Positions 1 through 7,314 of a stretch of 64,000 nucleotides of DNA are shown here, piece by piece (within the stretch, counting starts at the first letter, position 1; each line of letters starts with the position of its first letter). The position numbers and the translations under genes were made by a program. This stretch comes from a virus: positions 1-64,000 of IMG/VR virus record IMGVR_UViG_3300044691_000535; one strand, given 5' to 3'. The notes below the pieces were generated by a model that did no database searches, was not told the DNA's origin, and worked only from the letters and a program-made list of their open reading frames with translations.

Positions 1-138
1 GGTTTCCGGCGTATCGAGTAGCTCGCGCAGACCGTCGTATTCAGACAGCAACCATTTCAGGTCAGCCCCGACTATGGAGCTACCCGCCAGAATGCGCAGG
101 CGCTTGAGCCTCTCATCTTCGGTACGAAGCTCGCTCAT
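1..138 (-). CDS. Partial small phage protein, C-terminus off window
   Basis: The first 46 codons of a leftward gene, cut by the window edge. The start ATG (136-138) overlaps the TGA of the upstream gene as ATGA, the same coupling used along this operon. The visible part is charged and helical (ends ...LLSEYDGLRELLDTPET), with no recognisable motif. Function unknown. Confidence 0.6.
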   Translation of the reverse strand, partial: MSELRTEDERLKRLRILAGSSIVGADLKWLLSEYDGLRELLDTPET

Positions 139-485
139 GACTCGTATTCCTCCAACTTGTGGCCGCAGACGCTGAGCAGGAAAATGAGTGCTTGCGGAAG
201 CGCCTCTTGCTCTGCCGTCAATGACTTCGCAGTCCACGGGCCTTCCTCGCCTCCGTCAGCAACTTCATCCCAGTTGTGGCGCCGAGGTCTACCGGGATCA
301 GGGCAGAGCGCGGGCCACCAGTTGGCGCGGATCGACGCCGCGGTATTGGCGTCGCCGCCTTGCTCGACAAAGCGCGCCAGCGACTCCCGCGCGGCCAGTA
401 ACCCGGCCCGGAACATCACCTGTGACACGGGATTCTGAAAGCGCTCTTCGACGCTCTCCTCTGCAGGGATGTGCTCTACGGTCAC
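135..485 (-). CDS. Conserved phage protein of unknown function
   Basis: 116 residues. It contains an FRAGLLAARE segment and a C-terminal LPQALIFLLSVCGHKLEEYES tail, a style seen in small early proteins of temperate phages. No catalytic motif or membrane segment. Coupled by 4-base overlaps to both neighbours, so it is translated as part of a polycistronic leftward message. Role unknown. Confidence 0.65.
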   Translation of the reverse strand: MTVEHIPAEESVEERFQNPVSQVMFRAGLLAARESLARFVEQGGDANTAASIRANWWPALCPDPGRPRRHNWDEVADGGEEGPWTAKSLTAEQEALPQALIFLLSVCGHKLEEYES

Positions 486-766
486 TTGGCTAACTCCTTC
501 AAAAGCTCATCAGCAAATTTGATCGCACCGACAGCCACGTATTGCGGATTCTCCCAATCACCGGTTGAAACGAGCGCCTGCATCGCCAGCCCAGCGAACC
601 ACTCGCGCTTCGATAGGCCCGGCTGCTGAGTCCACGAATCAACGCCATTTGAGTGGACAATCGGAAAGGCCGCAGCAGTGCGTGCCTCCTTCATCCGCTC
701 CACCATCTCCCAGCACTTCCCGCAGTCCTCGGTGAGCGGGGTGCCGTGATCGCAGTGGGAGGTCAT
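482..766 (-). CDS. Small phage protein with an N-terminal Cys/His cluster
   Basis: 94 residues from ATG 766; longer upstream starts exist, but this one gives the ATGA overlap with the preceding stop (763-765). The N-terminus has H-C-D-H and C-x2-C residues (a possible metal site). The C-terminal half has the REWFAGLAMQALVS...YVAVGAIKFADELL pattern common in small hypothetical phage proteins. Function unknown. Confidence 0.65.
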   Translation of the reverse strand: MTSHCDHGTPLTEDCGKCWEMVERMKEARTAAAFPIVHSNGVDSWTQQPGLSKREWFAGLAMQALVSTGDWENPQYVAVGAIKFADELLKELAK

Positions 767-990
767 GAGCGACTTCCCGGCTGACCCGACACAGGAATAA
801 CCCCTGATTCGCCATAGTTGCCGTACAGATGCGCACCTTCGTGCGAAGCCAGATAGACACACCGCATGATTTGCTCAGGGCGCGGATAGCTAATCGTGCA
901 GCGCTGCGGATGATCCCAGCGAACTCGATTCCCAACGTGCTCCCACGGGGCGGCGCGACGTTTCGAACGCTTCTCAGTCGTAGCACTCAT
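763..990 (-). CDS. Small hypothetical protein
   Basis: 75 residues, basic N-terminus (KRSKRRAAPWEHVGNRVRW), no known domain. Kept as real because its start and stop overlap the neighbouring genes by ATGA, continuing the operon, and because other frames here are only shadows. Confidence 0.55.
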   Translation of the reverse strand: MSATTEKRSKRRAAPWEHVGNRVRWDHPQRCTISYPRPEQIMRCVYLASHEGAHLYGNYGESGVIPVSGQPGSRS

Positions 991-1274
991 TTGAACCTCT
1001 TGGCTTGCGCCTGTTGCTCAGCCAAGGCGCTGGCGTATTCGCGACCTCTGTAACATTCGCCGTCCGGGTCGGGCGGTTCGCGGTCACACGATGGCGCCTC
1101 GTTCCGCTCCTCCTTCGGCTTCAGCTTTTCGAGGTGCCACCATTCAGCACCGTCGAACCCGCAGCGGATGCATACCGCATCCTCGTCGAAATCATGACGC
1201 TCGGCCGCTCGCTGTTGCACCGGAGTCATGACTTCCTCCTCAGTGGGACGAGCGATGTTGTCGGATGTGCTCAT
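987..1274 (-). CDS. Small acidic protein with a Cys-x2-Cys motif
   Basis: 95 residues; CIRCGFDGAEWWH in the middle and two more Cys later suggest a small zinc-binding fold. Lies directly downstream of the methyltransferase with ATGA overlap, so the two are co-translated. Function unknown. Confidence 0.6.
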   Translation of the reverse strand: MSTSDNIARPTEEEVMTPVQQRAAERHDFDEDAVCIRCGFDGAEWWHLEKLKPKEERNEAPSCDREPPDPDGECYRGREYASALAEQQAQAKRFK

Positions 1275-2038
1275 GCTGCGAGCCTCGGTTTGTAGGTGGC
1301 GGCGATGTGACGCGCCAACGGCAAGGGGATCTTGGCAATCTGGGCGGAAGCGAATTTGCGCGCTTTGCTACCGGATGCCTGCGAAGCCACTGGGTCGCGC
1401 TTCCAGAGCCGCCCGTCTGGATTCTGTCCATGGCCGCTCGTCGTGTTATGTGCGATTTTGAACCAACTGCCGCCTCCGTTCTTCGTATGGCCGACCGCAG
1501 CCGATTGGAAACTGCGGCCGCTCCCGTCAAAGCGAAAGCCGGGGACCTTTGAATCGCGCTGCACAATCATCGGCATGAGCGCCGGCACGTCGCCCCACAG
1601 ATAGAAGCTGCCGTAGTTCCAGCGAGCTCGCCCGACCCACTTTTGAGCCCCGCGTACGTTCTCGACCACCAGAGGGACGTGGCGCCCAGCCGCTTCGGAT
1701 GCTTCATGCTGGATCCGAAAGCACGATTCGAACAGTGAGTTGTCTGGCGGCGGAAGTGCCTTGGCGCGCTTCCAGGGCATCGCCCGATAGCTGTACGCCT
1801 GGCAAGGAGGCGAGGCGACAATCAATGAGGCATCTTTGAACTGCCGTCCGTGGAGCGTCAGAACGTCCTGCAGCACCAGTTGTGCCGGATAGCGGTGCTC
1901 ACCGTAGATGTGCTGCGTGTTATCGAAGCCAACCACGTAGTACCCCTCGGCGAGTAGGCCGTCAGTCCAACCACCCAGCCCGCAAAAGAGATCGATCGCG
2001 AGCGCACGCTCATCGGCCATGGGAGCACCTTCGTTCAC
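1271..2038 (-). CDS. DNA (cytosine-5) methyltransferase
   Basis: 255 residues. SAM-binding motif I (DLFCGLGGWTDGL, residues about 16-28), the catalytic motif IV PPCQ loop (ASPPCQAYS, about 75) and motif VI ENVRG (about 125) are present in order. These are the hallmarks of C5-cytosine methyltransferases, which flip a cytosine and attack C6 through the PPC cysteine. It is short for the family, and the target-recognition region between motifs VIII and IX is small. No restriction endonuclease is adjacent, so it is probably an orphan phage methylase that protects phage DNA or marks it; this is inference. Coupled to both neighbours. Confidence 0.88.
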   Translation of the reverse strand: MNEGAPMADERALAIDLFCGLGGWTDGLLAEGYYVVGFDNTQHIYGEHRYPAQLVLQDVLTLHGRQFKDASLIVASPPCQAYSYRAMPWKRAKALPPPDNSLFESCFRIQHEASEAAGRHVPLVVENVRGAQKWVGRARWNYGSFYLWGDVPALMPMIVQRDSKVPGFRFDGSGRSFQSAAVGHTKNGGGSWFKIAHNTTSGHGQNPDGRLWKRDPVASQASGSKARKFASAQIAKIPLPLARHIAATYKPRLAA

Positions 2039-2352
2039 GCCGCTGCCTGCTGCTGTCGAAGCCTCGCGACGACTCGCTCCGCCGCTCCCTGGCCGAGATC
2101 GCGGTCATAGAGGCGAGTTCCGAGAACATCACCGCCGATTCCGACCTTCATCACCCGGCCGTGCAGGTAGTCGAAGTACAGGCGATCGGGTTCAGGGTGT
2201 TTTGCAATGATCTCGCGAGCTTGTTCCACGCTCATTTCGCGGGCACCGGCGACCTGAAAGAATCCCATTCCCTGCTGCTGCGAGCCGTTGAACAGCGCGG
2301 CCAGCAATTCCGCCTTGTTGATTCCAGAGATATCAACTTCACCGTCTTTCAT
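2035..2352 (-). CDS. Conserved phage protein of unknown function
   Basis: 105 residues, preceded by an AGGAG ribosome binding site about 6 bases before ATG 2352. Contains EQAREIIAKHPEPDRLYFDYLHGRVMKVGIGGD, a mixed helix/strand segment seen in small hypothetical phage proteins. No active-site residues recognised. It is the first gene of the coupled series running to the window's left edge. Confidence 0.65.
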   Translation of the reverse strand: MKDGEVDISGINKAELLAALFNGSQQQGMGFFQVAGAREMSVEQAREIIAKHPEPDRLYFDYLHGRVMKVGIGGDVLGTRLYDRDLGQGAAERVVARLRQQQAAA

Positions 2353-2408
2353 GTTTGTCTCCTAAGTAATTGATATGTAGAGACGCTCATTCGTCCAGCG
2401 AATGACGT

Positions 2409-2501
2409 TCATGGGTGGTTGTGTGTCAGTGCCCACAGCAGGAACGCTATGACTAGCAGAACAAACACAACTGCACCGTTACTGGGCGGTCGCTGCCTCA
2501 C
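2409..2501 (-). CDS. Tiny single-span membrane protein (30 residues)
   Basis: GTG start overlapping the stop of the preceding tiny gene (GTGA). After a short basic N-terminus (VRQRPPSNG) the rest is one hydrophobic span, AVVFVLLVIAFLLWAL, ending in THNHP. Too short for usual gene callers. The coupling and clean transmembrane composition argue it is real; function unknown. Confidence 0.5.
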   Translation of the reverse strand: MRQRPPSNGAVVFVLLVIAFLLWALTHNHP

Positions 2502-2608
2502 AGCGGCAAGTCCTTCGGCAAAAAGTACATGATCGCGAGGACGATCAGGACGGCGGCTACCGCTAGCAGCCAGTCCAGGGCCTGATGTTTCTTATTGTTG
2601 TATTTCAC
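2498..2608 (-). CDS. Tiny single-span membrane protein (36 residues)
   Basis: GTG start with an AAGGA site 8 bases upstream that overlaps the stop of the secreted-protein gene. Sequence is a basic N-terminus (KYNNKKHQ) followed by one membrane span (LLAVAAVLIVLAIMYFL). Forms a coupled pair with the next 30-residue membrane gene, so the two may act together; what they do is unknown. Confidence 0.55.
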   Translation of the reverse strand: MKYNNKKHQALDWLLAVAAVLIVLAIMYFLPKDLPL

Positions 2609-2619
2609 GTGGGTTGTCC

Positions 2620-3336
2620 TTATTGAAGGCCAATCGCATCTAGCTCGAAGCCGGCTGAGGTGGCCGAGTGGTCCTGCAAGAGAAATTTGTAGAGCGTCGC
2701 ATCCCCGAGGGTGCCCAGGTCCTTCAACGGGATGACATAGGAACCCCACACCCCTGCCACACTCGCGGGTCCGTAGGCCATCAGTTCCACCGCAGGCAAT
2801 GGCTGATCTCCCACGCGCTCCATGTGCAGCCCAAAGACCTGGCCGCTTACGGTGGGTTTGAGTGAGAGCAGCAACTTCGTCCAACCGGGATTCGGCAGCT
2901 TGTAATTGGCGGCGAAGTACGGCAGGAAGTATGGCCATTGCACCCCTGCGCCACTGGTCGTGAGTTGGATGTCCTGCGTGTGTCCCTGGAACTGATTGCC
3001 GGTAACCGTATGGTTGTAGTTGACACTGGTGTTTTGACCTGTGAAATCCCCGGCGAGCGTCTTCACGCCGTTCAGATACATCCACGTGACGCCGGCGGGT
3101 GGCGGCGTAGTAACAGGTGTCGTGCAAACACCATTGACCAACACCTGTGGCGCCGTGCAGGTGGGTGGCGTGACGGTGCCGGCGGTCACGGGCAACGTAC
3201 GGGCCGGTAGCGTTACGCAGACGGTTTGCGCAGGCAGGGTGCTGCACGCGGTCTGAGCCGGGATCGTGACGGTGGTTTGCGCATCGGCCAGGGCGCCGAG
3301 GGCGAGGAGGGTGAAGAGGGCGAGGACTCGTTTCAT
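2620..3336 (-). CDS. Secreted protein sharing a domain with phage virion and right-end proteins
   Basis: 238 residues. A clear Sec signal peptide (MKRVLALFTLLALGALADA) is followed by a Thr/Pro/Cys-rich linker with CTAPQVLVNGVCTTP, then a beta-rich domain of about 150 residues ending AYGPASVAGVWGSYVIPL. The same domain, with KPTxSG and YGPxxVxxxW signatures, is found in the gene starting at 63501 and, by its YGP motif, near the C-terminus of the 28375-30870 product. The protein is therefore probably exported and may bind the cell surface or sugar. Next to a recombinase and the att site, so it could be a lysogenic-conversion gene. Function not known. Confidence 0.7.
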   Translation of the reverse strand: MKRVLALFTLLALGALADAQTTVTIPAQTACSTLPAQTVCVTLPARTLPVTAGTVTPPTCTAPQVLVNGVCTTPVTTPPPAGVTWMYLNGVKTLAGDFTGQNTSVNYNHTVTGNQFQGHTQDIQLTTSGAGVQWPYFLPYFAANYKLPNPGWTKLLLSLKPTVSGQVFGLHMERVGDQPLPAVELMAYGPASVAGVWGSYVIPLKDLGTLGDATLYKFLLQDHSATSAGFELDAIGLQ

Positions 3337-3405
3337 GTGCGATGACTCGTGGGGTAGGGTGGAGTGGTGAAAAGGTGGACGGGGCGTACTGGAGTGCGCT
3401 CTCTG

Positions 3406-4281
3406 TTATTGTTGTGTCAGTCCTAGCGCCTTCACGTGTTCGACTCCGCGACGATAGACACGCAAAGTCATTGAGATGTTTGAGTGACCGAGGAGACGCA
3501 TCGCGATCTCCGGAGTCGAGCAGCGTGTAGCCGCCAATGCGCGCAGGTCGTGGAATGTGAAGCGAGTCCCGCCGCGCGCAACGTACTTCCTCATATTCCG
3601 TTGCCACATCGCCCGGAAGCCTTCCCCGGTGTAGCGCTGCCAGTGACGCGCTGAGAGCACGTACTCGCCGCGGGTTGGCAGCTGCCAACATTTGTCGAGC
3701 GCCGCCTCGAGGTCCGGTGTGACCTCGATCGCCAGTCGCTTGCCGGTCTTCGTCTGATAGACGTGGACTTCCATCCCGCGGATATCGGCCCACTTCATGG
3801 CGAGCAAGTCGCCTTGGCGCTGCCCGGTCATTACTGCGAGGTCCATGGCAAGCTGGATCCGGTAGGGCGCCGACGATCGGACCGCGGCGAATTCCTCGGC
3901 CGTCACGAGCCGATCGCGCGGCTTCGACTTCGGCCGCTTCACATCTCGCAGAACGTTGCGCGGGATCAGATACCAGAAGCTGACGGCATGGGTGAACGCG
4001 GCCGACAGAACCGCCAGCTGCTTGACCCGCTGCACCTTGCCCTTTTTGACGTTCAGGAATTCCCCGAAATCCTTCGGCTCCAGTGCGGAGGCAATCGCGG
4101 ATCCGTAGACCGCTCGCAGCGTGACCAGGTGACGCCCGTAGTCGATTTGGGTTCGCGGTGCGAGCTCCGGCAGGCAGTCCCGTTCGTAGCGGAAGAGGAT
4201 TTCGTTGACGGTTACCGCCGTCGTCGGTGTTGTTTCGGTGTCCATCGGACAACATTCGCGCCGTGGCGATTGGCTGTCCAT
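3406..4281 (-). CDS. Tyrosine recombinase (second integrase)
   Basis: 291 residues (278 if ATG 4245 is used). The complete catalytic set is visible: Arg155 (TGQRQGD), Lys178 (QTKTGK), His244-x2-Arg247 (FHDLRALAAT), His266 (LLGHS) and nucleophile Tyr276 (RVYRRG). An N-terminal SAM-like core-binding domain precedes it. It starts about 280 bases from the tRNA-Lys att fragment and is read away from it, while the other integrase is read towards it. It could integrate a second element, act as the excision partner or resolve multimers; the sequence does not decide. Confidence 0.88.
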   Translation of the reverse strand: MDSQSPRRECCPMDTETTPTTAVTVNEILFRYERDCLPELAPRTQIDYGRHLVTLRAVYGSAIASALEPKDFGEFLNVKKGKVQRVKQLAVLSAAFTHAVSFWYLIPRNVLRDVKRPKSKPRDRLVTAEEFAAVRSSAPYRIQLAMDLAVMTGQRQGDLLAMKWADIRGMEVHVYQTKTGKRLAIEVTPDLEAALDKCWQLPTRGEYVLSARHWQRYTGEGFRAMWQRNMRKYVARGGTRFTFHDLRALAATRCSTPEIAMRLLGHSNISMTLRVYRRGVEHVKALGLTQQ

Positions 4282-4564
4282 GAAGCGAAGTTGACGCTTG
4301 AGTACTGTATGAAGCGCTCAACACGCCAGCGGCGCGGAGTTCGGTGAGTAGCCATCCGGTCCAGCGCTGAACTTGGTCGCGATCCCGGGCGAGTTTCAGC
4401 CGGCGCGCTTTCGTGCGTTGGTAGTATTCAGCTTGGTAGGCGCGGCGAGTCATGTGCGTCTTCCGCGCTGGCCCGAACCGGATCGATGTGGAACCAAACT
4501 AGCCCATTGGGAGACAGTGGGCTCTGTAAGTGTTTGATTCCAAATCAGTCGCGTGAAAAGTTGT

Positions 4565-4612
4565 GGGCTCTTAATCTCTTGGTCGTAGGTTCGACTCCTA
4601 CACGGCCCACCA
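4565..4612 (+). other. Attachment site core: 3' half of tRNA-Lys(CTT)
   Basis: From the anticodon loop (CTCTTAA, 4568-4574) through the variable loop, T-stem GTAGG / loop TTCGACT / CCTAC (4585-4601), acceptor strand ACGGCCC (4602-4608), A and CCA (4610-4612), this is the 3' portion of a bacterial tRNA-Lys. The upstream bases do not form the 5' half of the cloverleaf, so it is not a working tRNA. Phages that integrate in the anticodon loop of tRNA genes carry such a copy so that the host tRNA is restored on integration. With phage genes on both sides it is best read as attP, or as a junction between tandem elements. Confidence 0.85.
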
Positions 4613-4627
4613 AATTCAATGACTTGC

Positions 4628-4641
4628 GTTCCACGTGGAAC
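4628..4641. promoter_or_regulatory. parS-like palindrome GTTCCACGTGGAAC
   Basis: A perfect 14-base palindrome, 16 bases past the tRNA CCA end. It closely resembles chromosomal parS centromere sites (TGTTTCACGTGAAACA and the GTTCCACGTGGAAC variants known in pseudomonads), which bind ParB. A second copy, extended to 16 bases, is at 20644-20659. No parA/parB gene is seen in the window, so the host ParB would have to be the partner. Confidence 0.5.
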
Positions 4642-4653
4642 CCTTATGTCCAC

Positions 4654-4676
4654 CTGTCTCCCGTCTTGGGAGACAG
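4654..4676 (-). terminator. 9-bp stem-loop after the integrase gene
   Basis: CTGTCTCCC and GGGAGACAG form a perfect 9-bp stem with a 5-base loop, directly at the 3' end of the integrase (stop at 4677). It may end the leftward transcript before att. There is no T-tract, and one arm is also the 12-base repeat, so it may instead be a paired integrase arm site. Confidence 0.35.
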
Positions 4677-5726
4677 TCACTTCACCGCCCGGAGTTGCCG
4701 GCGGCGTAGGTACACCTCGAGCATCTGGCCCGTGTGTCCCGTGGTGGATTTTCCCTTGGCATCGGTCTGCCCCTTTGGCCGCAGTTGCCTGAATTGAAAC
4801 TCCGCATTGAAGCGCCGCAGTGCGCTTTGCAGTCCCGACTCGCTCCAAGGTAGCCCGCGCTCGCTGAGGAAAATGAACGGCTGCGCGCGCACCTGGACGG
4901 CCCGTTGCCGGCTCACTTCCGCCCGTCGCTTCTGGCTCAACTTGTCCAGCCGAACCGCGGCGATCTCGTAACGTTGGGCGACGGCCTCCTGGTGCTCGGC
5001 CGCCTTGTCCAGCATCAGCGCCACGGTCGGCGTGATCTCGTGATCGTTGTGCTTGCCGGTCTTGCTCTCGGTAATCTGCAGAATCTGCTTCTCGCCGTTT
5101 CCGTCGCGCATTCGCACCCGTTGCGGTTTCTGCACCAAGCGCAGGTCTGTCTGGCGAATCGTGAGCAGATAGGCCGTTGCCATCAGCGCATATAACTCGG
5201 GCGGCGCGCGATCCAGTTCCTTCACGAGTACCGGATGCTCGACATACACCTTGCTCGGCCGCTCCGTGTTGCGTCGCATGCCTCGCCATGGATTGTAGAG
5301 AGCCCAGCCTTTGCCCATCGCGTATTCCCACACCGATGACATGAACGAGGCTTCCCGGTTGCCGGTGGTCGCTCGGCCTTCCTCCACGCACCAGAACAGA
5401 AATTGTTTGCAGTGAGTCGGGAACACGTCCTCCCATCGGTGGTGTCCGAAGTGATGCATCATCCGCAACCCGTCGTTGCGATAGTGCTTCTGCGTCGCCT
5501 CGGCGAGCTCGCCCATCCCGTTCTTCAGATACGCGATGATCCCGAACCATACGGAGTCCTCGCAATTGCCGATGACATCCGCGAGGCGCTCGTAGAGCCG
5601 CGCACGTCCTTCGTCTATTCGACATAACTTTGTCCATTTGTGCTTTCGGACGTAGTGCCAGGAGCCGTGCTTTTCGCGCACGCCTGACGGGAGCGGGGTT
5701 GTCTGCGGCTGTTCTTCTTCGGACAC
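4677..5726 (-). CDS. int: Phage integrase, tyrosine recombinase
   Basis: 349 residues from GTG 5726. The N-terminus (GVREKHGSWHYVRKHKWTKL, about 15-34) matches the short arm-binding region of proteobacterial phage integrases. Catalytic residues: Arg191 (TIRQTDL), Lys222 (ESKTGK), Arg316 in FRQLRPKGQTD, His331 (TGHTG) and Tyr339 (VYLRRR). The first His of the usual HxxR is Arg here, a variation seen in this integrase group. It sits directly beside the tRNA-Lys att core and is read towards it, the arrangement seen in lambda, so it is the likely integrase for this att. The excisionase-like gene lies just upstream. Confidence 0.9.
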   Translation of the reverse strand: MSEEEQPQTTPLPSGVREKHGSWHYVRKHKWTKLCRIDEGRARLYERLADVIGNCEDSVWFGIIAYLKNGMGELAEATQKHYRNDGLRMMHHFGHHRWEDVFPTHCKQFLFWCVEEGRATTGNREASFMSSVWEYAMGKGWALYNPWRGMRRNTERPSKVYVEHPVLVKELDRAPPELYALMATAYLLTIRQTDLRLVQKPQRVRMRDGNGEKQILQITESKTGKHNDHEITPTVALMLDKAAEHQEAVAQRYEIAAVRLDKLSQKRRAEVSRQRAVQVRAQPFIFLSERGLPWSESGLQSALRRFNAEFQFRQLRPKGQTDAKGKSTTGHTGQMLEVYLRRRQLRAVK

Positions 5727-5914
5727 GGCGGCCTCGTGAAGGTGAGGACACGATTTTCCGGGGAGATTGCCTTATCCAGCTGCGCTTCGGTAGTCCATGG
5801 CTTGCCGTTGCCATCCAGCGACCAGTGGATGCCGCGCTGCTTCAACACCCGTTTCAGCTTCGCAGCCTGCTTGCAATCAAGCAGTTGGCACAGTTGTTTG
5901 AAGCTCAGGGCCAT
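5615..5914 (-). CDS. Excisionase-like small protein (DUF4224-type)
   Basis: 99 residues as an open frame. Residues 1-50 (FKQLCQLLDCKQAAKLKRVLKQRGIHWSLDGNGKPW) match the compact winged-helix-like DUF4224 domain that is usually encoded just before phage integrases and is thought to help direct excision. The remaining 45 residues run out of frame inside the integrase gene and look like a read-through tail, so the native stop may have been lost. Probably co-transcribed with int. Confidence 0.7.
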   Translation of the reverse strand: MALSFKQLCQLLDCKQAAKLKRVLKQRGIHWSLDGNGKPWTTEAQLDKAISPENRVLTFTRPPCPKKNSRRQPRSRQACAKSTAPGTTSESTNGQSYVE

Positions 5915-5945
5915 CTATCGGGGCTCGTCCGGGGAGAGAAGGAGG

Positions 5946-6044
5946 TCATGAGCATTTCAACACCGCAACCGCCAGCGCCGACCCCAGCAGAACGAATCCG
6001 CAGTTCCAAGCGATTTGGCGCCAGTTGGAGCGAGGAGCGGTCAT
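5946..6044 (-). CDS. Tiny membrane protein (32 residues)
   Basis: ATG 6044 overlaps the stop of the exonuclease gene (ATGA). The peptide is a short polar N-terminus (TAPRSNWRQIAWN) followed by one hydrophobic span (CGFVLLGSALAVAVL). Below usual gene-calling size; supported by the coupling. Function unknown. Confidence 0.45.
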   Translation of the reverse strand: MTAPRSNWRQIAWNCGFVLLGSALAVAVLKCS

Positions 6045-6763
6045 GACGCACCACCGAGTGCTTTTCGTAGATACGGATCATCCTTCACCTGATCGCATTT
6101 GTTCATGAGCCAGGAGAAGTAACCGGGGTCCTGCCGACGCACGTCCGCGCACTTCATCGGGCCGCCGTGCGCCTTCGCCCACGGTTCGTGCGGACCGTAT
6201 TTGCCAAAGGATAAAAAGATCGGCACGCGCGCTTTCTCGGATGCCTGCCACAGTTGGTCCCAACTCATCGTGCCGGGAATGCGTTTGAGGATCTCATCCA
6301 GCAATAACGAGCACAGATAGACATCCTGGTCCGCGCTATGGGCTCGCCGTAACAGCTCTCGGGCTTGCACCCGCCCCTGCAGGTAGTAGGTCATGGCACC
6401 GAGCGAATGAGAGTCAACTTCCGGCCACAGATGGCGCGAGAGGGCGAGCGTGCAGATGCGCTTCACATCCGGCGAGCCCACCGCCTTCCAGTCGAAATCG
6501 CAATTATGCGCAATCAGGTATTCAACACCTTCGGGCGCGGACCAGTGACCGGGCCACGGCTCGCAGTCAACCAAGTCCTCATCGATGATGTGGTGCGTTG
6601 CCATGGCGCCCAACGTGATGGGCTTGGAGGGCTTGAATTTCTGTAGGCTCATCGAGCCGCTCAGATTGGTGGGCGATTCGAAGGGGCCGGCAACGGCGAG
6701 GGAAATGACATCGGGCTCATCAATGCCGGTGGTCTCGGTGTCAATTATTATAGCGTTGCCCAT
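6041..6763 (-). CDS. DnaQ/ExoX-like 3'-5' exonuclease
   Basis: 240 residues from ATG 6763, chosen because GGGGG lies just upstream; an ATG at 6793 is possible. DEDD-type exonuclease motifs: IIIDTETTG (Exo I, D and E), LIAHNCDFD (Exo II) and the final His/Asp in RAHSADQD (Exo III, DEDDh). The C-terminal LSFGKYGPHEPWAK...DPGYFSWLM segment is the DUF3820-like tail found on phage ExoX proteins. It probably degrades or trims single-stranded 3' ends during phage recombination or replication. Coupled within the leftward operon. Confidence 0.85.
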   Translation of the reverse strand: MGNAIIIDTETTGIDEPDVISLAVAGPFESPTNLSGSMSLQKFKPSKPITLGAMATHHIIDEDLVDCEPWPGHWSAPEGVEYLIAHNCDFDWKAVGSPDVKRICTLALSRHLWPEVDSHSLGAMTYYLQGRVQARELLRRAHSADQDVYLCSLLLDEILKRIPGTMSWDQLWQASEKARVPIFLSFGKYGPHEPWAKAHGGPMKCADVRRQDPGYFSWLMNKCDQVKDDPYLRKALGGAS

Positions 6764-7314
6764 GTTGCCCCCGTGCGAGCCTTGGAAATGCAAGTCGGTG
6801 AGACATTAAACTTTGCGGCCAACGCCACATTTGTTTCAGTGGAAGACCGGATGGACCGAACATCATCAGCTGTAAGTTTCGACCATGGGGCCGCGTCGCC
6901 TCGCAATATGATTTGCCTTCCTTTCGAGATCATATCGCGGGTATTGTCAAGTTGAGTGCCCAGAAATAAATGCGCTTCATTGAAGCAAGGTGGGTTGTCA
7001 CAACGGTGTAAGCAGTCAACGCCGTCCGGTATCGTTCCATGCTCAAGTTCGAAGGCGACACGATGAGCGAGTTGAATTTGCCCATCGATTTGTAGTTGCG
7101 CGTATCCATCCCCTTCTTTAGTGCCGACCTTAACAATGCAACCCGACGGCAGCGTTACGGTATTGGCGAATAGGCGGTCCCTCACAGGTCGCCTGAAGGA
7201 TCGGACAGGAATGAAAAGCGGATCGCCATGCTTCCACCAGCGCAGGTAATGCATGGGGCACATCCCGCGCTTTTTTGCTCCGCGACCGCAACTTTCTATT
7301 TGGCACTTAGTCAC
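6748..7314 (-). CDS. HNH homing endonuclease with C-terminal HTH
   Basis: 188 residues from GTG 7314, which overlaps the stop of the coiled-coil gene (GTGA). N-terminal Cys residues (CQIESCGRGAKKRGMCPMHY) form a zinc motif. The HNH core is AHRVAFELEHG...DCLHRCDNPPCFNEAHLFLG, and the C-terminus (ADDVRSIRSS...AAKFNVSPTCISKARTG) is a helix-turn-helix DNA-binding region. This arrangement is typical of free-standing phage homing endonucleases inserted between genes. Probably selfish; it sits between recombination and exonuclease genes. Confidence 0.82.
   Translation of the reverse strand: MTKCQIESCGRGAKKRGMCPMHYLRWWKHGDPLFIPVRSFRRPVRDRLFANTVTLPSGCIVKVGTKEGDGYAQLQIDGQIQLAHRVAFELEHGTIPDGVDCLHRCDNPPCFNEAHLFLGTQLDNTRDMISKGRQIILRGDAAPWSKLTADDVRSIRSSTETNVALAAKFNVSPTCISKARTGATWATL

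Larger units (their letters stand above)
4507..4677. repeat. 12-base direct repeat flanking the att core (possible integrase arm sites)
   Basis: TTGGGAGACAGT occurs at 4507-4518 and again at 4666-4677, on either side of the tRNA-Lys fragment. An inverted 9-base copy (CTGTCTCCC, 4654-4662) lies next to the second. Short repeats with this arrangement fit integrase arm-type binding sites, but no experimental consensus is available here. Confidence 0.5.

Noticed and set aside
2498-4453. 651-residue leftward open frame through the recombinase and secreted-protein genes
   Set aside because: It is out of frame with two genes supported by catalytic motifs and a signal peptide; only its last 36 codons are kept, as a separate tiny gene. 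Its first 57 codons (4282-4453, basic) might be a small gene that lost its stop, but nothing supports a function.
4565-4612. A functional tRNA-Lys gene
   Set aside because: The 5' half of the cloverleaf (acceptor, D-arm, 5' anticodon stem) is absent; only an att-type 3' fragment remains.
4450-5814. 454-residue open frame over the integrase
   Set aside because: Shadow frame of int; low-complexity Arg/Ala content with no domain, while the overlapping frame has the recombinase active site.
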